42,555 nucleotides of DNA from Acidobacteriota bacterium (lineage in GTDB: Bacteria; Acidobacteriota; Terriglobia; Acidiferrales; UBA7541), in NCBI GenBank assembly GCA_027307115.1, contig DAHUXN010000016.1, positions 1 through 42,555 on the forward strand, read 5' to 3'. Shown in pieces: positions 31,890 through 40,877 of the stretch. Positions within the stretch are counted from its first letter, which is position 1. The number at the start of each line of letters is the position of its first letter. The notes below the pieces were generated by a model, which did no database searches, was not told the DNA's origin, and saw only the letters and a list, made by a program, of their open reading frames with translations. Position numbers and translations under genes: made by a program.

Positions 31890-34225
31890 ACCGATTCGTC
31901 GAACTCGCGCATCCAGTCTTTCTTCTTGAGGACTTCGCGCGGACGAGAGCCGTCGGGCGGGCCAACGATTCCGTCTTTCTCCATCAAATCGATTAGCCGT
32001 GCAGCGCGTCCGTAGCCAACGCGCAAGCGCCGCTGCAAAGTGGAAGTGGAAGCGCGGCCCATTTCGCAGACCACGCGTATTGCATCTTGATAGAGGGCGT
32101 CGTCAACTTCGTCGCCGCCCGCTTCGCCGGAGCCGTCGGCGCTCGCGGCATTTTCATCGCGCGGCGGCTTGAGCAATTCCTCGTTGTAAATCGCCTTCGC
32201 CTGATCGCGCCAGAATTCGCAGACTGCGGCGACTTCCTGTTCGGTGACCAGCGGTCCGTGGATGCGATGGATGCGCGATGAGCCTGCCGGCAAATACAAC
32301 ATGTCGCCGCGTCCGAGCAGCGATTCCGCGCCGTTGGTATCGAGAATCGTGCGCGAGTCCACTTTGCTCGCCACGCGGAAGGAAATGCGCGCTGGGAAAT
32401 TCGCCTTGATCAAGCCGGTGATTACGTCCACCGAAGGCCGTTGTGTCGCCAAAATCAAATGGATGCCCACGGCGCGCGCCATTTGCGCCAGACGGGTGAT
32501 GGATTCCTCGACGTTCGTCGTGTCGACCATCATCAAATCGGCGAGCTCGTCGATGACGATCACGATGTAGGGCAGGGGCTTGTGCTCGGTTTCCTCGACG
32601 TCGTCAAAGAGCGACATCGGCTGGCCCTTCTCGAATGTGCGATTGTACTGGTCGATGTTGCGCACGCCGCGCTGCGCAAGCAGCTTCAATCGCCGCTCCA
32701 TTTCCTTCGTCGCATTGCGCAGCACGTTCGACGCGACTTTCGGATCCGTGACGACCGGCGTGTACAAATGCGGAATGTCCTCGTAGAGCCCCAGCTCGAT
32801 GCGCTTGGGATCGATCAGCACCACTTTCAGTTCGTCGGGCGTAGATTTATACAGCATGCCCATCAGCATGGAGTTGATGAACACGCTCTTGCCCGTGCCC
32901 GTTGCGCCGGCAATCAACAAGTGCGGCATTTGCGCCAGATCGGCGGCGCGAATATGTCCGACGAGGTCCTTGCCAAGCGGCAACGCCAATTTTGTGGAGG
33001 AATGCGAGAACTCCGGCGACTCGATCACTTCGCGCAACGCGATTGTTTCGCGATGCGGATTCGGCACTTCGATTCCGACCGTCGATTTCCCCGGGATGCG
33101 CTCGATCAAAATCGATTCGGCTTTCAATGCGAGGCACAGATCGTCCGCAAGTCCGGTGATGCGGCTGTATTTGATTCCTGCTTCGGGTTTCAATTCAAAC
33201 GTGGTTACCACGGGGCCGGGATTGATTTGCGTCACGTGCCCCGCCACGTCGAATTCTGCGCACTTCTGTTCAATCGCGCGCGCGTATTCTTTTAGCTCCG
33301 GCTCGGTCATGCGTTCGCTGCGCTCGGCGCCCCGCAGCAATGTCGGCGAAGGCAGCCGGTACGTCATTTTTCCCTTCGCAATTTTCGGTTCGGTGCTCGA
33401 TGATTTTCGTGGAGACTGGGCGGCTTCCAGCGGTTCGCTGAACGTAATCACCGGTGCGACGCGGCGCGCCTCCGGTTTTTCCTCGTTTTCGATTTCTTCG
33501 ATGTCCCTTATCGTTGTCGCGACTTTTGTTTTTTGTTGCGCGGGCACCGCGGGCCTGCCGGCAATCTTGATTTCTTCGACGCGTTTGCGCAGCTTCTCCG
33601 ACTCGCGCGCTTCGCGCCAGTCCTTCACGCAATCAATCAGCGCCAGGATTCGCCTGCCGAGGAAGCCTTCGGCGCCCAGCGGTCCGCGCATCCATTTTGC
33701 CGTGCCCGCAAAGGTGAACGGCGTGGTCAGCAGCAACGCCGCGAAAATGCACGCCAACGCCACCACGTTCGCACCAATGGAATTAACCGCGGAACGCAAA
33801 ACGTGCGCCATCAGCTCGCCAAACATTCCGCCGGGCGGCAGCGCGCCGCGCACTTCGGGGGCGCCGATCAAGGAGAGTTCGGCAGGCAGCGCAAGAATAA
33901 ATAGCGCGCACCCAATCGTTTTCGCAATCGGCGCATTCACTTTTTGACTGCGAAACCGGCGAAACGCCAGCAGAAACAATCCAACAGGGAAGAGAAACGC
34001 GGCGTATCCGACGCCCTGAAAAAAAAGATCGGCGACATGCGCGCCAACGGGCCCAATCCAATTGTGAGACGGTCCGGCTGCGGGCGCCGCGGCGGAGACA
34101 TTGAAGGCCGCGTCCTGCGGCGAATAGGAAAGTAGGCTCAGCGCGAGCAACACAGCCAGCGTGATGCCCACAAAGCCGGCGAGTTCGTTGATGCGGCGGT
34201 TTTCGGTCAAAGCGAATATGCGCAC
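31883..34225 (-). CDS. ftsK: DNA translocase FtsK/SpoIIIE
   Basis: A 780-residue septal DNA translocase that moves chromosomes during division. N-terminal membrane helices lie at about 15-33, 62-88, 101-120 and 148-172. A linker follows to about 285, then the FtsK motor: IAGATGTGKSVFINSMLMGM (Walker A GATGTGKS at 440-447), LIDPKRIELGLYEDIPHLYT, and IVIVIDELADLMMV (Walker B). TNGAESLLGRGDMLYLPAGS and the C-terminal gamma domain (ALYQDAIRVVCEMGRASTST, GYGRAARLIDLMEKDGIVGP; about 705-770) complete it; the gamma domain is the winged helix that reads KOPS sites. The start is GTG. The uppP gene ends 54 bases upstream. Confidence 0.95.
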   Translation of the reverse strand: MRIFALTENRRINELAGFVGITLAVLLALSLLSYSPQDAAFNVSAAAPAAGPSHNWIGPVGAHVADLFFQGVGYAAFLFPVGLFLLAFRRFRSQKVNAPIAKTIGCALFILALPAELSLIGAPEVRGALPPGGMFGELMAHVLRSAVNSIGANVVALACIFAALLLTTPFTFAGTAKWMRGPLGAEGFLGRRILALIDCVKDWREARESEKLRKRVEEIKIAGRPAVPAQQKTKVATTIRDIEEIENEEKPEARRVAPVITFSEPLEAAQSPRKSSSTEPKIAKGKMTYRLPSPTLLRGAERSERMTEPELKEYARAIEQKCAEFDVAGHVTQINPGPVVTTFELKPEAGIKYSRITGLADDLCLALKAESILIERIPGKSTVGIEVPNPHRETIALREVIESPEFSHSSTKLALPLGKDLVGHIRAADLAQMPHLLIAGATGTGKSVFINSMLMGMLYKSTPDELKVVLIDPKRIELGLYEDIPHLYTPVVTDPKVASNVLRNATKEMERRLKLLAQRGVRNIDQYNRTFEKGQPMSLFDDVEETEHKPLPYIVIVIDELADLMMVDTTNVEESITRLAQMARAVGIHLILATQRPSVDVITGLIKANFPARISFRVASKVDSRTILDTNGAESLLGRGDMLYLPAGSSRIHRIHGPLVTEQEVAAVCEFWRDQAKAIYNEELLKPPRDENAASADGSGEAGGDEVDDALYQDAIRVVCEMGRASTSTLQRRLRVGYGRAARLIDLMEKDGIVGPPDGSRPREVLKKKDWMREFDESVK

Positions 34226-34279
34226 AATTTCTCCTGAGCTGTGGGGGAAGGCCCCGGCATCGCACGGGACGCGTGGGCG

Positions 34280-35131
34280 CTAGCGCGCGTGGCCCATGTG
34301 GAAGAATAGTAACAGAATCACTATACCGAGCAGAATGCGGTAGTAAATGAATATTTTTAGCGTGCGTACTTGCAGATAACGCAGGAAAAACGCGATCGCG
34401 ATGATGCCCACCACCGCCGACACGGCAATGCTGATGAGAATCGTCGAGAAAGGGATCGGCAACGTTCCCGCGTGGTGCATTTTCATCAGCTTCGGCAGCT
34501 CTACCACGGCCGCGCCCGCGATAATGGGCGTTGAGAGCAGAAAAGAAAAGCGCGCCGCCGCCTCGCGCGTCAGCCCGCGGAAGAGTCCCGCCGTGATAGT
34601 CGCTCCGGAGCGCGACACGCCGGGAAATAATGCGAATGCCTGCGCGATGCCAATGGCGATCGCGTCCACGAAACTTACGCGCTCCATGGGACGGTCCAGG
34701 CGCCCCGCGTATTCGCCATACCACATCACCAGCCCTACCACGATCATGGCCGCGGCGATTGCCAGGATGTACCAACCCTCTCCCTGACGGTCTTCAATCC
34801 TGTGCTGAAACAGGAATCCCAGCCCGGCGCCCGGAATCGTGGCCGCGACGATGTACCAGAACATTTTCCGCTGATGCTCCACGTATTCGTAACTGGCGTG
34901 CCGCGGATAGTGCAGCCCGATTCCCGCCGCGATCAGCTGAATCCAGTCGCTCAGAAAATAAAGAGCCACCGCGACCAGCGTTCCCGTGTGCAGCGCCACA
35001 TCAAATGCCAGTCCGGGATCGGGCCATCCCGCCAGCCAGGGAAACAAAATCAAATGCGCGGTCGAACTGATGGGAAGAAACTCGGTGATGCCTTGAATGA
35101 TCGCGAGAATAATCGCCTGATAGAGGTGCAT
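34280..35131 (-). CDS. uppP: Undecaprenyl-diphosphatase UppP (BacA)
   Basis: A 283-residue integral membrane phosphatase that regenerates the undecaprenyl phosphate carrier for peptidoglycan and other cell-wall polymers. Family signatures are QGITEFLPISSTAHLILF near residues 13-30 and the PGVSRSGATITAGLFRGLTR block near 165-185, with active-site Ser/Arg. Several membrane helices are visible between these. The ribosome binding site AGGAG overlaps the end of the preceding GNAT gene, and its stop is six bases before the ATG. So rimI, uppP and ftsK look like one cell-envelope/division operon. Confidence 0.95.
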   Translation of the reverse strand: MHLYQAIILAIIQGITEFLPISSTAHLILFPWLAGWPDPGLAFDVALHTGTLVAVALYFLSDWIQLIAAGIGLHYPRHASYEYVEHQRKMFWYIVAATIPGAGLGFLFQHRIEDRQGEGWYILAIAAAMIVVGLVMWYGEYAGRLDRPMERVSFVDAIAIGIAQAFALFPGVSRSGATITAGLFRGLTREAAARFSFLLSTPIIAGAAVVELPKLMKMHHAGTLPIPFSTILISIAVSAVVGIIAIAFFLRYLQVRTLKIFIYYRILLGIVILLLFFHMGHAR

Positions 35132-35137
35132 CGGTGC

Positions 35138-35653
35138 TCAGTTCTCCTGGGCAGCGGCCCCGGCGAGCGGCTTCGACATTGAGAACGCGTCGAGCCCGCC
35201 GGGATAGTAGTTGCGAATCCGGCCGCGTGTACGATAGCCGTGCCTGTTCCAGAAGGCAATCGCAGCTTCGTTGTTGGTTGCTGTTTCCAGCCACACCTCG
35301 CGCGCGCCGCGTTTCCGCAAACGCACCTCCGCGCGGCAGAGAAGGGAAGCGCCTACGCCGGCGCGCCTGTGCAATTCGAGCACATCAATGGTGATGATGT
35401 GCGCATGTACGTCCTGTCGCGCGGTGACGATGAATCCGACGATCCTCTTGCGCGAAGCCTTCGGGTTGTTCTTGGCGCTGCCTATGCTGGCGCCACCTCG
35501 AATTTCCGCGACCAGACATTCCGCTCCCGGCAGGCCAAGATACCAGCGCAACTCGCCGCGAGAATACGCGATGTCCGCCGGATAGCAAGCTTGATCGATG
35601 GCGTAGATCGCATCGAAGTCCGCTGCACCATATTCGCGAATCGAGAATCTCAC
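35138..35653 (-). CDS. GNAT acetyltransferase, RimI-like
   Basis: A 171-residue GNAT-fold N-acetyltransferase. The opening MRFSIREYGAADFDAIYAID, the beta-strand core VGFIVTARQDVHAHIITIDV, the acetyl-CoA P-loop HRRAGVGASLLCRAEV and the end EVWLETATNNEAAIAFWNRH GY match RimI-type ribosomal-protein alanine acetyltransferases; small-molecule or toxin-type GNATs remain possible. The start is GTG at 35653 with only a weak ribosome binding site. It is six bases upstream of uppP and 80 bases downstream of the arsR-type gene. Cytoplasmic. Confidence 0.85.
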   Translation of the reverse strand: MRFSIREYGAADFDAIYAIDQACYPADIAYSRGELRWYLGLPGAECLVAEIRGGASIGSAKNNPKASRKRIVGFIVTARQDVHAHIITIDVLELHRRAGVGASLLCRAEVRLRKRGAREVWLETATNNEAAIAFWNRHGYRTRGRIRNYYPGGLDAFSMSKPLAGAAAQEN

Positions 35654-35733
35654 GGTTCACAATAATACTCGCGAACGCCAGTCCGCCGTAAACAGGGAAG
35701 CTCCCGCCGGCAGGGAAGGGAAGTGCATGCAGC

Positions 35734-36063
35734 TTATTTGTCCAGGTGCCTTCTCTTGCGTTTTTGCTTGGCGATGTAGCGCGCCAGGCTGGCAACCGCG
35801 TCTTCCCACAGGGAATCAACGAAGGTGCGCAAATCGAGCAGCGTCTCGGCGTTCAAGTTGAAATAATGACGCGTGCCTTCGCGCCGCTCGCCCACCAGCC
35901 TTGCTTGCTTCAAGATTTTCAAATGCTGCGAAACGGCGGGACGCGTCACCGGCAGCTTCTCCGCGAGCTCTCCGACGGTCATCGGCCTTCGCCGCAAGCG
36001 TTGCAGCATGGTCTGCCGCGTGCGGTCACCGAGAGCCGTAAGTATATAATTACCGTTAGGCAC
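35734..36063 (-). CDS. ArsR-family winged helix regulator
   Basis: A 109-residue transcriptional regulator with the ArsR winged helix: ILTALGDRTRQTMLQRLRRR (7-26), helix-turn-helix MTVGELAEKLPVTRPAVSQH LKILKQARLV (28-57), and wing RREGTRHYFNL (60-70). No metal-binding cysteine pair (CxC) is seen, so a non-metal effector or a plain repressor role is likely; this is the common SdpR/HTH20-like subgroup. The C-terminal helices (AVASLARYIAKQKRKRRHLD) are basic. It starts with GTG, and a perfect inverted repeat spans the start codon (36052-36073), suggesting autoregulation. It is upstream of the rimI-uppP-ftsK genes and could control them. Confidence 0.88.
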   Translation of the reverse strand: MPNGNYILTALGDRTRQTMLQRLRRRPMTVGELAEKLPVTRPAVSQHLKILKQARLVGERREGTRHYFNLNAETLLDLRTFVDSLWEDAVASLARYIAKQKRKRRHLDK

Positions 36064-36073
36064 AACTAACGGT
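36052..36073. promoter_or_regulatory. Perfect 8-bp inverted repeat over the arsR-type start (operator candidate)
   Basis: ACCGTTAG (36052-36059), spacer GCACAA (36060-36065), CTAACGGT (36066-36073): a perfect 8-bp inverted repeat with a 22-base span. It covers the GTG start codon (36061-36063) of the regulator gene. A -10-like GATAAC with a TTGCCC 16 bases further upstream lies next to it on the minus strand, which would give a leaderless or near-leaderless transcript. The position is typical of an autorepressor operator. Confidence 0.55.
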
Positions 36074-36173
36074 TATCACAAAAGCTGCAATCAGGGCAAG
36101 GAAAAGCGAAATCGTCGTAGGCGTGGCGCAAGCATTTCGGACTCCAGCAAAACGCGGTTGAGTTTTCGGGGCT

Positions 36174-37844
36174 TCAGACTTCGAGGATAACTGGCAAAAT
36201 CATGGGCCGTTTCGAGGTCTTCTTGTTCAGGAAGCGTTTCAAGTCGGTGCGGATTTTCTCCTTGATGACGCTCCAGTCAGTCTTTTCCTCGGAATTCGAT
36301 TGCTCGACGGTCTTAACAATCACTTCGCGCGCCTGCGCCATCAGTTCCTGGCCGTCGTCGGAGGGCAAAAAGCCCCGGCTCACAATCTCGGGAGGCGTTT
36401 CCATTCGCCCGCTGTGCTTGTTGATGGCGATGATCGGTACCACCACTCCATCCTCCGCCAGATGGCGCCGGTCGCGAATCACAAATTCTTCAAGTTCTTC
36501 GAGCGAGCCGGAATCGACGCACACGCGCCCCACAGTCACAGGCTCGCGACGGAACGCCCCGCCATCGGCGGTGAATTCAATTGGCTGGCCCGATTCCACC
36601 AGCATAATTTGGCCCGACACGGACCCCACCTGATGCGCCAACGCCGCGTGTTGAAACAATTGCCGGTACTCACCGTGAATCGGAACGAAATATTTTGGCC
36701 GCACCAGATTCAGCAGCAGCTTCATTTCTTCTTGGCTGCCGTGGCCGGAAACATGAATCGGTGCCGAGCGGCCGCTTTCGTAATAAACGAGCACGCGCCG
36801 CCGAAACAAATGATCGATCATCCGCGAGATGGCTTTTTCGTTTCCGGGAATGATGCGCGCCGACACGATGACCGTGTCGTTCTCCTCGATTGCCATCAGG
36901 CGATGATTGTCCACGGCGATGCGCGATAGCGCGGACATCGGCTCCGCCTGGCTTCCCGAAGCGAGTATGACGATTTTTTTCGGGTCGAATGACTTGATGT
37001 CCTGCGGGCGCACGACCGAGCCGTCTGGGATGGTCAACTTTTTCATCGAGTGCGCGATTTCGACGTTGTCCACCATGCTGCGCCCGATGAAGCCGACTTT
37101 GCGTCCTTGTTCCGTCGCAACGTCAACCACTTGCTGGATCCGGTGCACAGAGCTCGAGAAGCACGAAAGAATGACGCGTTGCGGCGCGGCGCGAAAAAGC
37201 TCTTCCAGGCGCGGACGCACGGCGCGTTCCGAAGGTGTGTAACCCGGCCGTTCCGCGTTCGTCGAATCGGCGAACAGCGCCAGCACGCCCTCCTGCCCGT
37301 AACGCGCGAAGCGATGCAGATCGAACGGAATATTGTCGACTGGCGTGGGATCGATTTTGAAATCGCCGGTGTGCAGCACAATCCCAAGCGGCGTGCGAAT
37401 CGCCAGCGCCACGCATTCGATTGTGCTGTGTGTCACGTGGACGAATTCGACCTGGAACGGCCCGAGCGATACCGTCATCCCCGGCGCGATTTCGTGCAAG
37501 TCCGCCGAATCGAGTAGCCCGTGCTCTTCGAGTTTCTTGCGCACCAGGGCCAGCGTGAAGCGCGTCCCGTAGATCGGGCACTTCAGCTCCGGAAGAAGAT
37601 ACGGCACCGCGCCGATGTGATCTTCGTGCGCATGCGTCAAAATCAGCGCGCGCAATCCGGCGCGATTCTGTTTCAGGTAGGAAATGTCCGGAATGACGAC
37701 ATCGACGCCCAGCAATTCCGTCTCGGGGAACATCAGGCCCGCGTCGATGGCGAGAATATCCTCGCCATAACGGAGGGCCATCATGTTCATTCCAAATTCG
37801 CCCAGCCCGCCAAGCGGGATCATCCACAGGGAAGTTTTACTCAA
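36174..37844 (-). CDS. rnj: Ribonuclease J
   Basis: A 556-residue metallo-beta-lactamase/beta-CASP ribonuclease for mRNA decay and rRNA maturation. The zinc motif HAHEDH is at His71-His76 in LILTHAHEDHIGAVPYLL, and the IDAGLMFPETELLGVD opening is diagnostic. VEFVHVTHSTIECVALAIRT and GDFKIDPTP continue the core. The beta-CASP domain has NDTVIVSARIIPGNE, SGHGSQEEMKLLLNLVRPKYF and IHGEYRQLF. The C-terminal RNase J domain is intact (about 450-556, with a final KRFLNKKTSKRPMILPVILE). The start is TTG 37844 (MSKTSLWMIP) with AAGGAG about 13 bases upstream; ATG at residue 8 would still keep the domain. Both 5'-exonuclease and endonuclease activity are known in the family. Confidence 0.95.
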   Translation of the reverse strand: MSKTSLWMIPLGGLGEFGMNMMALRYGEDILAIDAGLMFPETELLGVDVVIPDISYLKQNRAGLRALILTHAHEDHIGAVPYLLPELKCPIYGTRFTLALVRKKLEEHGLLDSADLHEIAPGMTVSLGPFQVEFVHVTHSTIECVALAIRTPLGIVLHTGDFKIDPTPVDNIPFDLHRFARYGQEGVLALFADSTNAERPGYTPSERAVRPRLEELFRAAPQRVILSCFSSSVHRIQQVVDVATEQGRKVGFIGRSMVDNVEIAHSMKKLTIPDGSVVRPQDIKSFDPKKIVILASGSQAEPMSALSRIAVDNHRLMAIEENDTVIVSARIIPGNEKAISRMIDHLFRRRVLVYYESGRSAPIHVSGHGSQEEMKLLLNLVRPKYFVPIHGEYRQLFQHAALAHQVGSVSGQIMLVESGQPIEFTADGGAFRREPVTVGRVCVDSGSLEELEEFVIRDRRHLAEDGVVVPIIAINKHSGRMETPPEIVSRGFLPSDDGQELMAQAREVIVKTVEQSNSEEKTDWSVIKEKIRTDLKRFLNKKTSKRPMILPVILEV

Positions 37845-37936
37845 GTGCGGTCTTTAAGCTCCTTTTCGTGAATCGCCATCGTATCACAGCGACGGCTTGC
37901 CGGTTTATAAGAGGAAACAAGTAAGATGAATTGCAC

Positions 37937-39199
37937 CTATTCGAAGCGCAGCGCTTCGATGGGGTCGAGCTGCGAGGCTTTCTGCGCCGGATAATAGCCG
38001 AAGAAAAGTCCCACGAAGAGCGCGAACGCCGCGGCCACCACAATCGCGGAGATGGGAATCTGCATCGTCCACTGAAGAGTGCTCGCGAGCAAATTCGACG
38101 CAGACACGCCCACAAACACGCCCGCAACTCCACCCAGCAAGCTGACGATTATCGCTTCGATCAGGAACTGCATTTGAATGTCGCGTTCCGTTGCGCCCAC
38201 GGCCATGCGCACGCCGATTTCCCGCGTCCGCTCAGTTACCGAGACGAGCATGATGTTCATGATGCCAATTCCACCCACCAGCAGCGCCACGGAAGCGATG
38301 CTTGCCAGCATCAGCGTGAAAGTGTGGCTTGCCTGCTCCTGCGCTTCCAAGAATTGCGTTGGCGTTCGAATGTTGAAATCATCCCCCTCGGTCAGACGCA
38401 AATGATGCCGTTGACGCAGCAGGCGCGAAGCGAGATCCTGCGCCGGGCCGATCGCTTCGGGACTAACCGCCGAGCAGAAAATATCGTCCAGCCACGGCTG
38501 CCCTGTCAGCTTGCGTTGCGCCGTCGTGTACGGCATCGAAAGCGTGTCGTCCTGGTCCCATCCGTAGGGAGTCATGCCCTTTGTGGAAAGCACGCCTATG
38601 ACTTTAAAGGGCAGACCGCCGATTTGAATGTTTTTGCCGACGGGATTCTCGCCGGGGCGGAAAAGTTCATCGACGACCGTTCTTCCGAGAATCGCGACCT
38701 GCGCCAGAGTGGCAACATCGCGCGCGGTGAAATTGGTTCCCGAAGCGATGGGCCAGTTGCGAATTTCAAGGAAATTCGTTCCTGTTCCCCGAAAGTGCGT
38801 GGACCAATTCTTGTTGCCGTAGATCACCTGCACGTGGCCGTCGGAATTGGGCGAGCAGGCTTTCAGCAGGGGAATCTCCGCCGGCAGCGCGAGCGCATCC
38901 TGATTCGTCAACGACTTCGTGTTGTCGTTTCCGGTTCGCCTGCCGTTGATGCTCCGCCCGCCCGCTTCCACCCACACCATGTTGTCGCCCAACGCGGAAA
39001 TTTGATCTCGAATCTGCTGCGAGCCTCCCTCGCCAATCGCCACCGTGCAAATCACCGCGCCAATGCCGATCGCGATGCCCAGCATAGTCAGCGCGCTTCG
39101 CATTTTGTTGCGCGCCAGCACGCGCATAGTGATGTGCATCAGGTCCGTCAATCTTGTGCTACGGCTCGCGCCTTGAATGAAGTGTTTCGGTGAGCTCAA
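37937..39199 (-). CDS. MacB-like ABC transporter permease, copy 1
   Basis: A 420-residue FtsX/MacB-type permease without the ATPase domain. One helix follows the start (RSALTMLGIAIGIGAVICTV, about 33-52), then a MacB_PCD periplasmic domain (about 60-280) and three C-terminal helices in SIASVALLVGGIGIMNIMLV, FLIEAIIVSLLGGVAGVFVG and IVVAAAFALFVGLFFGYYPA, ending QKASQLDPIEALRFE. That arrangement is typical of mechanotransmission exporters. The start is TTG with GGGGGA eight bases before it. The gene 39228-40475 upstream is a close paralogue, 28 bases away. No ATPase or adaptor gene is in the window; a separate ATPase is needed for activity. Confidence 0.9.
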   Translation of the reverse strand: MSSPKHFIQGASRSTRLTDLMHITMRVLARNKMRSALTMLGIAIGIGAVICTVAIGEGGSQQIRDQISALGDNMVWVEAGGRSINGRRTGNDNTKSLTNQDALALPAEIPLLKACSPNSDGHVQVIYGNKNWSTHFRGTGTNFLEIRNWPIASGTNFTARDVATLAQVAILGRTVVDELFRPGENPVGKNIQIGGLPFKVIGVLSTKGMTPYGWDQDDTLSMPYTTAQRKLTGQPWLDDIFCSAVSPEAIGPAQDLASRLLRQRHHLRLTEGDDFNIRTPTQFLEAQEQASHTFTLMLASIASVALLVGGIGIMNIMLVSVTERTREIGVRMAVGATERDIQMQFLIEAIIVSLLGGVAGVFVGVSASNLLASTLQWTMQIPISAIVVAAAFALFVGLFFGYYPAQKASQLDPIEALRFE

Positions 39200-39227
39200 T
39201 GTTTAAATCCCCCAAGGTTATTAGAGT

Positions 39228-40475
39228 TCATTCGAATCGTAACGCTTCGATCGGATCGAGCTGTGACGCTTTCTGCGCCGGATAATAGCCGAAGAAAAGT
39301 CCCATAAAGAGCGCGAACGCCGCGGCCACCACGATGGCCAGCGCCGGAATCTGCATCGTCCAGTGTAGCGTGGACGCCAGCACGCGCGACGCGAAAATGC
39401 CGAAGAAAACGCCCAACACTCCTCCCAGCAAGCTGACGATTATCGCTTCGATCAGGAACTGCATTTGAATGTCGCGTTCCGTTGCGCCAACGGCCATGCG
39501 CACGCCGATCTCCCGCGTCCGCTCGGTCACTGAGACGAGCATGATGTTCATGATGCCGATTCCGCCCACCAGCAGCGCCACGGAAGCGATACTCGCCAGC
39601 ATCAGCGTGAAAGTGTGGCTCGCCTGTTCCTGCGCTTCCAAGAATTGCGTCGGCGTTCGAATATTAAAATCATCGGGCTCTTTGGGACGCAAATGATGCC
39701 GTTGCCGCATCAGCCGGGTAATTTGCTCCTGCGCGGGATCGATCGCCTCCGGGGAAACGGCAGAACAGAAAATATCGTCCAGCCAGTCCTGCCCGGACAC
39801 TTTGTGCTGCGCCGTCGTGTACGGCATCATCATCGTATCGTCTTGATCGCGCCCAAAACCCGACGCCCCTTTGCTCGTGAGGACTCCAATGACCTGAAAG
39901 GGAAGTCCGCCGACGCGAATCGTTTTGCCGACGGGATCGGCTCCGTTAAAGAGAGTGTCGGCCACCGTTTTCCCCAGCACCGTCACCTGCGCGCGCGAAG
40001 CCACGTCCTGTTCGGTGAATGGCGTGCCTTCCGCGACGGGCCAATTGCGGATCGTCAAGAAGCTCGGCGCGACTCCTCGAAATTGCGTGGACCAGTTTTG
40101 ATTTCCGTAGACCACCTGCACATGCCCGTCGACGTTGGGCGAGCATGCCTTTATCAGCGGGGTCGACGCGGCAATCGCGTCCGAATCGCCATCGACGAGC
40201 GATTTCGTGTTGTCGTTTCCCGTGTGCGCACCGTTGACGGTGCGTCCGCCCGCTTCCACCCACACCATGTTGTCGCCCAATGACGAAATCTGGTCGCGGA
40301 TCTGCTGCGAGCCGCCTTCTCCGATCGCCACCGTGCAAATCACCGCGCCGATGCCGATCGTGATGCCCAGCATCGTCAGGCCGGTGCGCATTTTGTTGCG
40401 CCCCAGCACGCGGAGCGTGATGCGCGCCAGGTCTCCAAATGACGTGCTGTACGCGGAATCCTTCGGTGATGCCAA
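39228..40475 (-). CDS. MacB-like ABC transporter permease, copy 2
   Basis: A 415-residue paralogue of the gene at 37937. It has the same layout: an N-terminal helix (RTGLTMLGITIGIGAVICTV), a periplasmic domain that has diverged more, and the same C-terminal FtsX block. Over the last 160 residues the two proteins are almost identical; at DNA level a 65-base stretch is exact (38133-38197 versus 39424-39488). Start TTG 40475, with AGAGGA before it. The two genes probably arose by tandem duplication and are likely co-transcribed, with this copy first. Differences in the periplasmic domain may give different partners or cargo. Confidence 0.9.
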   Translation of the reverse strand: MASPKDSAYSTSFGDLARITLRVLGRNKMRTGLTMLGITIGIGAVICTVAIGEGGSQQIRDQISSLGDNMVWVEAGGRTVNGAHTGNDNTKSLVDGDSDAIAASTPLIKACSPNVDGHVQVVYGNQNWSTQFRGVAPSFLTIRNWPVAEGTPFTEQDVASRAQVTVLGKTVADTLFNGADPVGKTIRVGGLPFQVIGVLTSKGASGFGRDQDDTMMMPYTTAQHKVSGQDWLDDIFCSAVSPEAIDPAQEQITRLMRQRHHLRPKEPDDFNIRTPTQFLEAQEQASHTFTLMLASIASVALLVGGIGIMNIMLVSVTERTREIGVRMAVGATERDIQMQFLIEAIIVSLLGGVLGVFFGIFASRVLASTLHWTMQIPALAIVVAAAFALFMGLFFGYYPAQKASQLDPIEALRFE

Positions 40476-40592
40476 TGGTGCATTCCTCTAAGAAGTTAGA
40501 CGCGCGGCATTGCCCTGCGGTTTTCGAATTTTACGAGCGCGGGTTTTGTGCCGGCTGCAAGTTGGGGCGCGCGGAAGTACGCGTTTTGCCCA

Positions 40593-40877
40593 TCAGTTTC
40601 TGCTGCCCGCGAAGAGGCGCGCGACGGCTACGAGAACCACGGCGCCGACGAATGCGGCCGCCAGGCTCCCAAAAAATCCAAACGTCGTGATTCCGAGCTT
40701 GGAGAAAATCCATCCGCCGATCAGCGCGCCAACCATCCCCAAAATCGTGTCGGCGAAGCACCCAAAGCCGCGCCCGCGCGTCACCGTGCCCGTCAGCCAC
40801 CCGGCGATCAGTCCGATGAGAATCCACGCCAGCAATCCGTGGTCGTAATAAATAACGCCCATCCTGTGCGGCTCCAT
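40593..40877 (-). CDS. GlsB/YeaQ/YmgE family membrane protein
   Basis: A 94-residue transglycosylase-associated (GlsB/YeaQ-type) membrane protein. Three hydrophobic segments are visible: LLAWILIGLIAGWLTG, ILGMVGALIGGWIFSKLG and LAAAFVGAVVLVAVARLFAG. The glycine-rich pattern LIAGWLTGTVTRGRGFGCFAD is typical. Role is unknown; in other bacteria they are often stress-induced. A nearby ATG six codons in is a second possible start (MGVIYYDHG). It stands 117 bases upstream of the permease pair on the same strand. Confidence 0.88.
   Translation of the reverse strand: MEPHRMGVIYYDHGLLAWILIGLIAGWLTGTVTRGRGFGCFADTILGMVGALIGGWIFSKLGITTFGFFGSLAAAFVGAVVLVAVARLFAGSRN

Noticed and set aside
32799-33947. 382-residue frame opposite ftsK
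   Set aside because: Antisense to the Walker-motif region of ftsK; serine/arginine-rich shadow.
37931-39193. 420-residue frame opposite the first permease
   Set aside because: Same length as the permease and exactly antisense; the permease has full membrane and MacB patterns.
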